A stretch of 64,000 nt of DNA from Prosthecomicrobium sp. N25 (GTDB lineage Bacteria > Pseudomonadota > Alphaproteobacteria > Rhizobiales > Ancalomicrobiaceae), in assembly GCF_037203705.1 (NCBI RefSeq), contig NZ_JBBCAT010000001.1, positions 2,515,418 to 2,579,417 on the forward strand. The letters are read 5' to 3'. The notes under the pieces were generated by a model that did no database searches, was not told the DNA's origin, and saw only the letters and a program-made list of their open reading frames with translations. How positions within the stretch are numbered: the stretch's first letter is position 1; each line of letters starts with the position of its first letter. Below, piece after piece: positions 43,270 to 52,397 of the stretch. Made by a program: the position numbers and the translations under genes.

Positions 43270-44469
43270 CTAACCGGCAGGTTCGGCGGAGAGCGGCAGG
43301 CCCCGCTGCACCAGTCTGAACGTCGCGAGGGACGCTGCCGCGAAGAGCATCATGGCGATAGCGACGAACAACGGGCCCTCGCCGTCTCCGGACCAGTCCC
43401 TGACCCAGCCGGCGACCGGGATCAGGCCGGCCATTCCCGCGTAGTAGCACGAGAAGAACACACCCATTCCGGCCGCTCGGTTCTCCGGCTTCAGCCCTTC
43501 GGAGGGCAGGGCCATGATGGCTCCCGCCGGCAGGCCGCTCGCCAGGCCGAACAGGGCAAAGACCGGCAGCGCCGGAGCCCCCTTGGCGAGCAGCACGACG
43601 AGGACGGCCATGATCGCGAATCCGCTCAGCATGAACAGGTTCGGCGAGCCGGACCTCTGGGCGAGCAGTCCGCTCAAGGGCACCGAGAGGGCGCAGAGCC
43701 ACATGGCCAGGCTGGTGATCGGGCCCGCTTCGGAAAGCGCGAGGCCGCGATCGCGCAACAGGCTGGGCCCGTAGGTCATCAGCAGGATGAAGCCGACGTT
43801 GTAGAAGGTCCAGACGAGCCCTGCGGCGATCGTCAGCAGCCATTCCCGCCGGCTGAGCCGGAACCGCAGGACCGCCGGCCCCCCCGCCGCGGCGGCACCC
43901 GGTGCGGAGCGGTAGATGGCCGCCAGTCCCACGAGCGCGCAGAGGGCGAACGCGACCGGCACCAGCAGGGCGAGACCGACGCCCTCCCGGCCTGCCACGC
44001 CTGGAAGGATGACGAGCGACAGCCCAATCCCGATCGGCCAACTGTTCACGAAGAGAGCCATCGCGGCGGTGATCGCGTGTCCGGCGAACCAGTCGATGAG
44101 CATCTTCGTCAGCACGACCGTCAGGAGCACGCCGCCGATCCCGCTCACCGCCCGGGCCAGCATGGCCGTGCCGAAGCTCGGGAGCGCCGCCAGCGCGATC
44201 CCGCCCAGGATCATCAGGGTCAGCCCGACGATCGCGACCGGCTTGTCGCCGAAGCGTTGGCCGAGGAGGCCGCCGGGCAGGGCGATCACCACGCCCGGAA
44301 GCATGAACAAGCCGACCAGCGTCCCCAGGAGGGCGAAGTCGATCGCGTAGCGCTCGGTCAGCAGCGGGGCGACGGCCCCGATCGACTGGAACTGGAACGC
44401 CATGGCCGTCCTGGCCAGAAACAGGACGGCGAGCATCAGCCACCGGTTACCAGTCGCATCCGACATCAT
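43270..44469 (-). CDS. Major facilitator superfamily transporter
   Basis: A 399-residue protein with about twelve membrane helices. The loop between helices 2 and 3 reads GGLLGQRFGDKPVAIVGL, the standard MFS signature. The early sequence LMLAVLFLARTAMAFQFQSI and late LVQRGLPL bracket the fold. It resembles the CynX/NNP-type group only loosely, so cargo cannot be assigned. The start is one of two adjacent ATGs (44469/44466), with only a weak ribosome site; the open frame upstream is not coding. It stands apart from the protease gene by 173 bases. Confidence 0.88.
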   Translation of the reverse strand: MMSDATGNRWLMLAVLFLARTAMAFQFQSIGAVAPLLTERYAIDFALLGTLVGLFMLPGVVIALPGGLLGQRFGDKPVAIVGLTLMILGGIALAALPSFGTAMLARAVSGIGGVLLTVVLTKMLIDWFAGHAITAAMALFVNSWPIGIGLSLVILPGVAGREGVGLALLVPVAFALCALVGLAAIYRSAPGAAAAGGPAVLRFRLSRREWLLTIAAGLVWTFYNVGFILLMTYGPSLLRDRGLALSEAGPITSLAMWLCALSVPLSGLLAQRSGSPNLFMLSGFAIMAVLVVLLAKGAPALPVFALFGLASGLPAGAIMALPSEGLKPENRAAGMGVFFSCYYAGMAGLIPVAGWVRDWSGDGEGPLFVAIAMMLFAAASLATFRLVQRGLPLSAEPAG

Positions 44470-44642
44470 GGCCGCTCTGCCATACACAGGATCCCGCGCA
44501 AGAATATCAGCCCCTGGCCACCGCGAACATGGGATGGGCCTCGTCTGGACGCCGAAGGCCCGCTCGGGTCGGATGGCGAACACGACAGGACATCGGCCGC
44601 TCGCCCCGGCACGGCCGTGCTCGATCCGCCCGGCCGCGCGAC

Positions 44643-46595
44643 CTAGCGACGGACTCGCGAGGGACGGGGCAGGGGGGTCACGAAGCCGCCGGCGCCGGCC
44701 CGATAGGGAGGGAACAAGACGATCCCGTTCGTCCGTGCCTCGTCTTGCACGGCGGCTCGATCGGCGGGCAAGCCCTTCGAGAGCCGGTAACACACCCAGC
44801 CGGTCACGACCGGCGCGGCGACGCTGGTGCCGTTCAGCGCGACGATCGAGCCGGAATGGGTGCCCCCGGCCAGGACGCCGGACAGAACCTTGGAATCGTC
44901 GCAGACCGCGGCAGCGTCGGGCGTGCGTGACGAGCTGCCGGCCGAGTAGGGGGCGATGAGCCTTTCCCTGTCGACATAGCCTCCGATGACCGAAGGGATC
45001 CGTCCCGTCCCGATGCCGTTGATCGAGCCCATCCGCTGCACCGGAGAGGTGTTGTCCTCCTCCTCAGGCCTGCCGGCCTCGTCGAACGGACGGTAGTCGG
45101 TCTCGTCGAAATAGGACTGGCGGCCCAACTGCGGGTACCCGAAGGGGGCGACGTCGCGCGCCACGTAGGCGTCGAGGCACAGCTCGGTGTCGGACTCGTT
45201 CTCGATGTGGATCGACCAGAGCCCCGCGGGCGCGATCGTCCCGGTGAGATCGGTCCGGGCCGTCGGGGCCACCACGAAGGTGAAGCAGCCGCGGCCGACA
45301 TGCTTGTAGGCGGTCTCGGCGAGGTCCTCGCCATTCACGGTCCAGGGCAGGGATTGTCCGTCAACGCGCGACACCGGACCGGCCTCGCCGCCGTGGGGGC
45401 CTTTCAGGGTCGCGGTGCAGGGGGCGTCCTCGGCCGCGCCGGGCGGAAGCCAGACCTCGGCCAGGCTCGGGGTCCGATCGTCGGGCTGGATGCGCCAGCC
45501 GAGCGTCGCGCGGCTCGAGGGCGGGACGACGAGCCGGGCGCGCAGGCGTTCCAGGTAGCTGTTGCCGGCACCGACGACGATCTCGCAGGGGGCGCCGGTC
45601 ACTGCCGTCCAGGCGGGCAGGAACAGGTCGATGAAGCGCTCCAGGATGTGCCCGCCGTCATGGGGGCCGTTGGTGATGCCGTAGCTGAGGTTGACGGCGA
45701 CCGGCAGCGGGGCGGACTCGAGCCGGCGGGCGACGTCGAGGCTGCGCATCAGGATGTAGACCAGGCCTTCGATCGCCTGGGCGCTGAAGTCCGCGGTCGG
45801 CTGCAACCCCGTGGTGGCGATGGGCAGCTGGACGCCGATCACCCGCACGTCGGCGGCGCCAAAGGCGAGCGCCGAGCTGAGGGCGACGTCGAGGACGTGG
45901 GTCCCGTGGGCGCGGCGCAGCCGGACGGCCTTGTGGCCCCTGGGGACGTCGGGCCGCGTGACCCCGGCCTTGAGATAGAGCTCGTCCTCGCCGCGCAAGC
46001 CGGCCGGCCACGGCGTGGGGGCGGCCGTCCTGAGTGCGTCGATCTTGGTCTTCGACAGTTCGCGGCCATGCGTGAACGGGCCGAAGATCCCGACCGGGCC
46101 CGGCGGCGGGCCGTCCTGCATCCAGAAGGCTTCGACGCGGGTGCCGTCCGCCGCGGTGAACCGGTCGTGCGCGAAGGCGATGCCGTCGTCGATGATGCCC
46201 AGCACCACGGTGCCGGCTCGCCGCGTCGCCGCCTTCGGCAGCCCGAGCCAGTGCTCCTCCCGGACCGGGAGGGGTTCGTAGGACCCCGTCGCGAGCGGCG
46301 GCGAGATCACCAGCTCGTCGACGTTGGCGGAGAGTTCCTCGACCACCTCGGCCGCCGGGCGACCGCCGACGAGGTGTCCGGTGACGATCGGGAACGTCTC
46401 GAAGCGTTTGTCCAGGGAGGGCAGAAGATGCGTGTAGACCCGCCCGATCGACACCAGGTGGCGGAGCCGAGTTGCGGCGCTCTCGATGCTCTCGTCCTTC
46501 GAGATGGCCAGCGCAACCGGGATCGGGGCGGGATCGACCCCGCGCGGAAAGAAGTCGAACCGGCCGGGTCCCAGGTTCCACAGGGCGACGGACAT
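44643..46595 (-). CDS. Leaderless subtilisin-like (S8) serine protease
   Basis: A 650-residue protease with a complete S8 triad: Asp in VLGIIDDGIA (136/137), His230 in AHGTHVLDVA, oxyanion Asn345 in GAGNS, and Ser591 in LNGTSVAAPVVTGW. The 125 residues before the catalytic domain and an inserted beta-rich region (about 360-480) are unusual. There is no signal peptide or transmembrane segment, so it acts in the cytoplasm or needs another exit route. It is the last gene of a three-gene operon after a GGI-repeat haloperoxidase-like protein and a nucleotide cyclase. A role in processing one of these partners is possible. Confidence 0.87.
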   Translation of the reverse strand: MSVALWNLGPGRFDFFPRGVDPAPIPVALAISKDESIESAATRLRHLVSIGRVYTHLLPSLDKRFETFPIVTGHLVGGRPAAEVVEELSANVDELVISPPLATGSYEPLPVREEHWLGLPKAATRRAGTVVLGIIDDGIAFAHDRFTAADGTRVEAFWMQDGPPPGPVGIFGPFTHGRELSKTKIDALRTAAPTPWPAGLRGEDELYLKAGVTRPDVPRGHKAVRLRRAHGTHVLDVALSSALAFGAADVRVIGVQLPIATTGLQPTADFSAQAIEGLVYILMRSLDVARRLESAPLPVAVNLSYGITNGPHDGGHILERFIDLFLPAWTAVTGAPCEIVVGAGNSYLERLRARLVVPPSSRATLGWRIQPDDRTPSLAEVWLPPGAAEDAPCTATLKGPHGGEAGPVSRVDGQSLPWTVNGEDLAETAYKHVGRGCFTFVVAPTARTDLTGTIAPAGLWSIHIENESDTELCLDAYVARDVAPFGYPQLGRQSYFDETDYRPFDEAGRPEEEDNTSPVQRMGSINGIGTGRIPSVIGGYVDRERLIAPYSAGSSSRTPDAAAVCDDSKVLSGVLAGGTHSGSIVALNGTSVAAPVVTGWVCYRLSKGLPADRAAVQDEARTNGIVLFPPYRAGAGGFVTPLPRPSRVRR

Positions 46596-46627
46596 GGGCT
46601 ATCCTTTCCGACAGGGCCTCTGGGCGT

Positions 46628-47809
46628 TCAAAGCCACTCGTGCAAGGCTTTCTGCCAAAGAAGGTTCAATATTTCGGAGGGATGTCCGAGTGCGGATGCT
46701 TTCGAGGTCGCGACGAACGCACCCGGCTTGACGTCATGCGTGGCGAAGTCGAAATGCTCGTGCCACAGGAAGTCGAGGCCGGGTTTGTTCGTATCGAACT
46801 TGGCGCCGTCGAACTCGATATCCTGGAAGACGTCGTTGCTGTTCTGGCTGGTGCAGCGCGTGACCAGGTAGTTGCCCAGGGTGAGGCCGAGGACGGCGCC
46901 CGCGATGCTGTCGACGGGGAAGTGGACGCCGGCCACCGTGCGGTTGATGGCGACGCGCGCGGCGAGCCGGAGCAATTGGGCGAGGCAGAGGTCCCCCTCG
47001 TAGACCGGATGGCCCGCCGCGCGGAGCAGGCGCCAGAGGAGGAGGGAGGCCGTGAAGGCCTCGGTGGCGTGGCCGCTCGGCAGGCTGCCGTGGGCCGGGG
47101 TCTGGATGACGGGCTGGACCTGCACGGAGTAGTCGACCGGCCGCCGGCACGCCAGGGCATGCTTCAGACGCATATGCACGAAGTTGGCGAGCCTGAGCCC
47201 GGCGGAGAGGAGCTCGAGCGTGTGCAGGTTCCGCTCGGGATCGAGCCGGACGATGGAGGAGAGGAAGACGAAGCTGTCGGTCAGTTGCGCCAGGATCTCG
47301 GCGGCGCGATCGGCCCGCAGGTCGGCGTAGTCGACGACGAGCGAGAGCTGGGCGATGAAGGTCGACTGCGGCGGGCGCACGAAGGCGGCGAGCCGGCGAT
47401 ACGCCATGGCGGAGGAGTCGAGGTGACGGACCTCCATCCTGCCGCCGCCCAGGTCGGCGAAGCCGAGGCGGGAGAAGATCTCGAAATCGATGACGTGGGC
47501 GCGCACCCAGGGCGCCCAGGACCAGATGTTGCCGGCCGCGCCGGGCGCCAGCGCCGCCGGGGCTGTGGCGGCGGTCGGCGCCTGGACCGTGCCCACGATG
47601 CCGTCGCGCGTGTGGATCAGGGCCTCGAGGGCGAGCGGGGTGTCGGCCGCGACGCCGCCGATGCCGCCGATCCCGCCGATCCCGCCGATCCCGCCGATTC
47701 CCCCGATGCCGCCGATGCCGCCGATCCCGCCGATGCCTCCGATCCCGCCGATGCCTCCAATGCCGCCGATGCCTCCGGTCGGCCCGGCGTAAGGCAGAAA
47801 GGTCGTCAT
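46628..47809 (-). CDS. Soluble vanadium-haloperoxidase/PAP2-family protein with N-terminal GGI repeats
   Basis: A 393-residue protein. The C-terminal part has the full PAP2/haloperoxidase active site: Lys216-x6-Arg223-Pro (KHALACRRP), P244-S-G-H247, and Arg290-x5-His296-x3-Asp300. There is no signal peptide or clear run of membrane helices, so it is of the soluble haloperoxidase-like kind. It could be a halide oxidant-forming enzyme with vanadate, or a phosphatase. The N-terminus, residues 12-50, is thirteen exact GGI tripeptides and then GGV. It lies 22 bases after the cyclase gene and 32 before the protease gene. A repeat of this type is not part of the family. Confidence 0.85.
   Translation of the reverse strand: MTTFLPYAGPTGGIGGIGGIGGIGGIGGIGGIGGIGGIGGIGGIGGIGGIGGVAADTPLALEALIHTRDGIVGTVQAPTAATAPAALAPGAAGNIWSWAPWVRAHVIDFEIFSRLGFADLGGGRMEVRHLDSSAMAYRRLAAFVRPPQSTFIAQLSLVVDYADLRADRAAEILAQLTDSFVFLSSIVRLDPERNLHTLELLSAGLRLANFVHMRLKHALACRRPVDYSVQVQPVIQTPAHGSLPSGHATEAFTASLLLWRLLRAAGHPVYEGDLCLAQLLRLAARVAINRTVAGVHFPVDSIAGAVLGLTLGNYLVTRCTSQNSNDVFQDIEFDGAKFDTNKPGLDFLWHEHFDFATHDVKPGAFVATSKASALGHPSEILNLLWQKALHEWL
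47651..47776. repeat. In-frame 9-bp minisatellite coding (GGI)13-GGV
   Basis: Fourteen consecutive nine-base units, with plus-strand core GATCCCGCC or GATGCCGCC and a few single-base variants (TTCCCC, GCCTCC, one AAT), encode Gly-Gly-Ile on the minus strand. Changes at third positions keep the peptide identical except in the last unit (GGV), so protein sequence seems to be selected. Copy number could vary by slipped-strand replication without breaking the frame. Confidence 0.92.
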
Positions 47810-47831
47810 GTGTGGCCCCCCGTCGTTTGGG

Positions 47832-49607
47832 TTAATCCGGGATTCCCATGTCCCTGAAGATGGCGGCCCACTCCCTCCCGATCGGGAAGTCGTAGCTCGG
47901 CGACCGCTCGCACCACCCGGAGACCGTGAAGCCGGGATCGAGCGTCAGCAGGGCCGCGCAGGTCGACCGTGCCTCGTTCCTGAGGCCCAGTTGCCACTGG
48001 GCCACCGCCATGGCCCGCAGCGTGGAGGTGTGGGTCCGGTTCGCCCGGAACGACCGGGTCGCCGCATGAAGGGCCCGCTCGTATTGGCGCGCCGACAGGT
48101 AGGCCGTGGCCGAGAGCGAGTCGTAGAAGAAGCGGTGGGGGTCGAGCGGCGACAGCTTCAGCGCTCTCTGGGTGCAGCGGATCGCTTCGCCGCCCTCTCC
48201 CTTGAAGGCATGCAGGGTCCCCTTGAGGAGCCAGGCGAGCGGCTCGCTCGGGTTCGACTCGAGCGCCCGCTCGTAGCGGTCGAGCCCCGCATCCATGCGC
48301 TTGAGAAGGTTCGTCTGGACGAAGCCGTCGATGGCGAGGGCGAGCGGGCACTCCGGATCCGTGTTGAGGGCGCGCCGGGTGCACTGGAGCGCGAGCGCGC
48401 TGTCCTCGCTCGGGTCCTCCGACCAGCCCTGCTGGACGCGCAGGACGTGCCACTTGGCGAGCCAGGCGAGCGGAATGGCTTCGCGCGGTGCACGCTCCAC
48501 GAGCGCGTGGAGCAGCTTCTCCGCCTCCTCGAAATCACTGTGGGACAGGCGATGCATCAGTCCCACCGCGGCGATGAGCAGCGATGAACTCTCCAGCGTG
48601 GGGATCGCGCGGCTGCGCACGCGCTTCAGCTCCTGTGCCAGGATCGTCCGCGTCACCCACTCGACCATCGAGCCGACGAGGTCCCGCCGTCGCCCGGACA
48701 GGCCCTCGCCCCTGGCGTGGAATTGCTCGGTGCTCAGGACCGACCCGGTCGCGGTCTCGAAGAGTTCCAGATCGACCGTCACCGTGCGCCCGGACTGGCG
48801 GCAGCGGCCCGAGATGACGTAGTTCGCGTCCAGCTTCCGGCCGATCGAATGGGCACTCATCCGGCGATCGCGAAACACGGTCGTGGTGAGGCGCGAGACG
48901 ACGTGCAGGTCGGTGGCATGCGACAGGGCGCGGATCAGCTCCTCGGCGACCACTTCCCCGAACAGATCCGGCGTGCCCTCGTCCTCGCGGGTCGACAGGG
49001 GCACCACGGCCACGAGAGGAAAGAGATCCGCCTCCTCGACGCGTGGCTCCAGGACGGGATGGCTGCCTACGGGGCGGACCACGAAGGCATGGACCGGGCC
49101 CTTGATGTGTTTCAGGAAGCAATGCCCCAGGTCCTCGACCTCCGCGTCGAGGCTCGCCGTCAGCTGGGCCCGGACGGGCGCGGAGACGACGATCTCCGAG
49201 GGGCTGGCGAGCGAGGCCAGCCGGGAGGCCCGGTTGACGCCCCGCCCCAGGAGATCGCAGTCCGCGACGTAGACGGCCGCCTTCTCGATCCCGACCCGCA
49301 GATGCAGCCGCGCCCCGGGCTCGACGGTCTCGTTCGCCTCGGCGGTGTGGCGGACGATGTCGAAGCCGGCCATCACGGCCGACCGGGCATCCTGGAACTC
49401 GGCGATGAAGCCGTCCCCGGTGCTCTTGACGAGCCGTCCCTGGAACCTGGGCATCACCTCCCGGCCGACGACGTCCATCAACGACACGAGGCGGCGGACG
49501 AACTCATCCTCGTCGTCGTCCATGAGGCGCACGGACTCGACGACGTCGGCGACCAGAACAATCCGGTCGACCCGCTCCAGAGCATTCGTTTGAGTGCTCG
49601 AAACCAT
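47832..49607 (-). CDS. Class III nucleotide cyclase with TolB-like and TPR domains
   Basis: A 591-residue cytoplasmic signalling protein. Residues 12-150 are a class III adenylate/guanylate cyclase domain with both metal aspartates (Asp21 in LVADVVES and Asp65 in STGDGFIAEF) and the transition-state Asn125/Arg129 (GRGVNRASRL). The middle (about 195-340) is a TolB/FlgO-like domain (VAEELIRALSHATDLHVVSR). The remainder is TPR-like helices. ATG 49607 is preferred to a TTG 11 codons earlier. It heads the operon with the haloperoxidase-like and S8 protease genes; cAMP production responding to an unknown protein input is the likely role. Confidence 0.88.
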   Translation of the reverse strand: MVSSTQTNALERVDRIVLVADVVESVRLMDDDEDEFVRRLVSLMDVVGREVMPRFQGRLVKSTGDGFIAEFQDARSAVMAGFDIVRHTAEANETVEPGARLHLRVGIEKAAVYVADCDLLGRGVNRASRLASLASPSEIVVSAPVRAQLTASLDAEVEDLGHCFLKHIKGPVHAFVVRPVGSHPVLEPRVEEADLFPLVAVVPLSTREDEGTPDLFGEVVAEELIRALSHATDLHVVSRLTTTVFRDRRMSAHSIGRKLDANYVISGRCRQSGRTVTVDLELFETATGSVLSTEQFHARGEGLSGRRRDLVGSMVEWVTRTILAQELKRVRSRAIPTLESSSLLIAAVGLMHRLSHSDFEEAEKLLHALVERAPREAIPLAWLAKWHVLRVQQGWSEDPSEDSALALQCTRRALNTDPECPLALAIDGFVQTNLLKRMDAGLDRYERALESNPSEPLAWLLKGTLHAFKGEGGEAIRCTQRALKLSPLDPHRFFYDSLSATAYLSARQYERALHAATRSFRANRTHTSTLRAMAVAQWQLGLRNEARSTCAALLTLDPGFTVSGWCERSPSYDFPIGREWAAIFRDMGIPD

Positions 49608-49923
49608 CGAAAAAGCCGTCCCTGAACAGGAGCGACGCAAGGCAACGCAGAGAATAGGCGAACGAACGTTACGCAGGCACTCAAGATAACGCTACGTCAT
49701 ACTTGTCGGGCTGCACATCTACTTGAAAAACATTGACATGATAGCATGCGACGCGAAGGAGCGCCATCGGCGCCATGCGGAGCGGGTCCCGACCCGAGCC
49801 CTGCGGGATCCACTTCACCAGACTGGTACGCGGGTTTCAGTCTTCAAGGCGGCGTAAGACATGCTATGGTTGATCACAGGTACTATTAGCAGGAAGCCAC
49901 ATAGAATCGAATTGGAGTATAGA

Positions 49924-50421
49924 ATGCGTTTTCGATGCGTTCTGCTCGTATTGGGCCTGATCGCTGCGCAAAGTTCACAGGCCGATGCTCAATCGAGTCC
50001 AAGCGATCTTCGTGGAAAGTCTATCCTGATTGACGTCAAGGAGTTCATCTCGAATAGGCGGGGCCCCGCCGAGATATCTTGGACCCAGAGGATCTATATT
50101 TCGGATCAGGGACGCCTCTTTCAGAAGGTCGTCCGGGTGGGCAGTGATCCGCGCTACAACCGAGGAGCAGAGACGGCTCCCGACGACAGCCAGATCGCCG
50201 GTCCTGCCTCTCAGTTCCGCTGGTCGGCGGACGGCACTCTGGTCCGCAGCTGGGTGAACTGGCGTGGCCGCCCGATCCAGCACATCATCAGCTTCGCCAA
50301 GTCCGGTGAGCAGCACGCATGCCGCCTCGACATCGTGAGGCCGCAAGGCGGAAGAGGCTTCGGGACGACATTGGAGAACAGGTGCCGGGTCGTATCCGGA
50401 AACGTCTTCGCCGGCCGCTGA
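49924..50421 (+). CDS. Exported protein of unknown function
   Basis: A 165-residue protein with a signal peptide (LLVLGLIAAQSSQADAQSS). The mature part is probably beta-rich (RGKSILIDVKEFISNRR, SWTQRIYISDQGRLFQKVVR) with a Cys pair near the end (HACRLDI, ENRCRVV) that may form a disulfide. No family was recognised. ATG 49924 has GGAG seven bases upstream. It converges on the kinase gene with just two bases between the two stop codons, so transcripts must overlap at their ends. The AT-rich stretch before it suggests its own promoter. Confidence 0.72.
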   Translation: MRFRCVLLVLGLIAAQSSQADAQSSPSDLRGKSILIDVKEFISNRRGPAEISWTQRIYISDQGRLFQKVVRVGSDPRYNRGAETAPDDSQIAGPASQFRWSADGTLVRSWVNWRGRPIQHIISFAKSGEQHACRLDIVRPQGGRGFGTTLENRCRVVSGNVFAGR

Positions 50422-50423
50422 CT

Positions 50424-52397
50424 TCATTCGCAGTAGCGGCGGCCTGAGAAGGTGAAGCAGGACTGCGAGGGCGCGTTGGACCCGATCGTCCGCTTCGGCG
50501 GTATCTTCTCGGCCACCAGCGGGCGCTTGACGGTCCTGGCCTCGCACTCCCCCTTCGGCGTCAGGCGCTGACCGGACGGACAGGTCTTGGCGACGCAGGC
50601 TCCGTCGCGTTCGATCTCGCGCGCCCCACAGGTCGGCGGGCAGACCCGTCCGGATCGGGAAACGAGGTCGTCGAGAACGCCCGGGTCCGGGTCGCCGGTT
50701 GCCGGGCTCCGCAGGGCCTTTCGGTACTTCTCGAGCGCGCGTGCGACGCTGGGCGCGTCCACATCCCCGTCACCGCTTCCCGCCATGCACCCGAGCCGCC
50801 TGAGCTCCCGGGCGACTTTGATTCGCAGGTCGGCGATGCCGGCCGGTGCCAGTGCCCGATTCTGGTCCGGCGCAGCCGGGATCGGGTCCAGGCTGGCGAC
50901 GTTCGTCCCGAGACCCTCGCGATCCTGCGCAACCGGGGGCGCTCCGGACGGCCGCTCGGAACCGGCACTCCCGCGCCCAATCTCCGCGGGCTGCGGAGGA
51001 TCCGGCGTAGCCGACCCCGTCGCAGCATCGGGCGGCTCGGCTCGGGCGGGTTCGGCCGCGGGCGGCGGGTCTGTCGAAGGCGGGGCAGACTCTGTAACGC
51101 CGCCGATCGGCGGTGCGACGGGCGGAGGATCCGGAACGTTTGGGACCGCATCGGCGGCGAGGTTCGAGACCGATTTGTGCTCCTCCGCCGGCACGAGCGG
51201 ACCGGCAACCTCGTGCTCCCGCGGTTCCAGGGCACCCTGCCGGACGACAGCGGATGGATCGACGGGCGTGGCGGCAAGGGATAGCCGGATCTTGATCGAG
51301 TCCATCAAGTCCTGGCCGTGGCCCGAGAGCACGAACCCGGACGCCAGGGATGCCGCGACCACGACGGCTGCGGCCATGAACCGTCTCCGGGAGCCTGCGG
51401 TGACGGGAGGCTCCTGGGCGCGCGGCTGTGCTCCCCAGCCAAGTCGATCCCTCAGCTCCGCGACGCTTTGCGGGCGGGCCCTCTCGTCGAGCGACAGGGC
51501 CGCGCCGATCTCCTTCAGAAAGCGCACGGAATAATGGTGTCGGAGCGCCGGATCCTCCGCCAGCGACGACAGGGGGTCGCGCATGTCGGCCTCGAAGCGG
51601 CGGCCGGCCAGGCGGTGGATGGCCCCCATCGGGCTCTCCCCCGTCACGATGCGATAGAGAATGGCGCCGATCGAATAGATGTCGCTCGCCGCACCCAGCG
51701 CCGTCCTTCCGTCATTCGAGATGATCTCGGGCGGGGAATAGCCGTCGGAGTGCAGGAGAACCGAGGTGTCGTTGCTGGCGCCGAGACCCGTTCGGCTGGC
51801 CCCGAAGTCGATCACGACCGGTGTGCCGTCGGCCTTCACGAGGATGTTCTGGGGCTTCAGATCGCGATGCAATTCGTCGACGGAGTGCAGATACCCTATG
51901 GCATCGAGAACGCCGTCCATGACGGCCTGGATGTCCTCTTCCCGGGGAGGGAGGCCGGTCGCCGCCCGCTTGTCGTCGAACCAGGTCGCGAGCGTGACGC
52001 CCTCGACATAGTCCATGACGAAATAGGGAACGTCGTTCTGCACCAGGAATTCACGGCCTCGGACCACGTTGGGATGCCCGAGGGTGTGGATGATCTTCAT
52101 CGCCTCGGATTCGAAGCGGGCCCGGAGTTTCTCGCGGATCTCCCGGTTGAGGACGGTGCCCTCCGACGCCGGCACGACCCTGAAGTCAGCCGTGCGCCGG
52201 GAATCCTGGGCGATGAAGAATTCCTTGATGGCGACCTGCTCGCCGCTGTCGCCCACCCGAGCCGCGTAGGTGATCCCGAAGCCGCCCTGGCCGAGGACAT
52301 GCTCGACCCGATAGGGACCGATCTCGAAGCCGACCGGCAGAAAATGCGCATTCTGCGCAAAGGTCGTGACTTCGGACTTATCGCGTTTGCGAGCCAC
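50424..52397 (-). CDS. Membrane-anchored Ser/Thr protein kinase with Cys-rich tail
   Basis: A 657-residue Hanks-type kinase. The kinase domain (about 28-300) is complete: glycine loop GQGGFG (36-41), Lys58, HRD 177-179 in LHRDLKPQN, and DFG 197-199. A single membrane helix near 345-362 is followed by a proline-rich linker and an outside domain of about 140 residues with a regular cysteine pattern (VCPPTCG, GACVAKTCPSGQRL, SCFTFSGRRYCE). The start is GTG 52397. The last part could sense envelope state. It lies next to the cyclase operon but on a separate transcript; a direct link is not shown. Confidence 0.88.
   Translation of the reverse strand: MARKRDKSEVTTFAQNAHFLPVGFEIGPYRVEHVLGQGGFGITYAARVGDSGEQVAIKEFFIAQDSRRTADFRVVPASEGTVLNREIREKLRARFESEAMKIIHTLGHPNVVRGREFLVQNDVPYFVMDYVEGVTLATWFDDKRAATGLPPREEDIQAVMDGVLDAIGYLHSVDELHRDLKPQNILVKADGTPVVIDFGASRTGLGASNDTSVLLHSDGYSPPEIISNDGRTALGAASDIYSIGAILYRIVTGESPMGAIHRLAGRRFEADMRDPLSSLAEDPALRHHYSVRFLKEIGAALSLDERARPQSVAELRDRLGWGAQPRAQEPPVTAGSRRRFMAAAVVVAASLASGFVLSGHGQDLMDSIKIRLSLAATPVDPSAVVRQGALEPREHEVAGPLVPAEEHKSVSNLAADAVPNVPDPPPVAPPIGGVTESAPPSTDPPPAAEPARAEPPDAATGSATPDPPQPAEIGRGSAGSERPSGAPPVAQDREGLGTNVASLDPIPAAPDQNRALAPAGIADLRIKVARELRRLGCMAGSGDGDVDAPSVARALEKYRKALRSPATGDPDPGVLDDLVSRSGRVCPPTCGAREIERDGACVAKTCPSGQRLTPKGECEARTVKRPLVAEKIPPKRTIGSNAPSQSCFTFSGRRYCE

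Noticed and set aside
42967-44646. Long plus-strand open frame of about 560 codons
   Set aside because: It is antisense to the MFS gene, has very high Arg/Glu/Gln/His content and no domain; it is a shadow of a GC-rich gene.
44643-46595. Secreted subtilisin
   Set aside because: No signal peptide or lipobox at the well-supported start, so an exported role was not claimed.
47651-47776. CRISPR or intergenic satellite
   Set aside because: Units are nine bases with no spacers and lie wholly inside a coding sequence.
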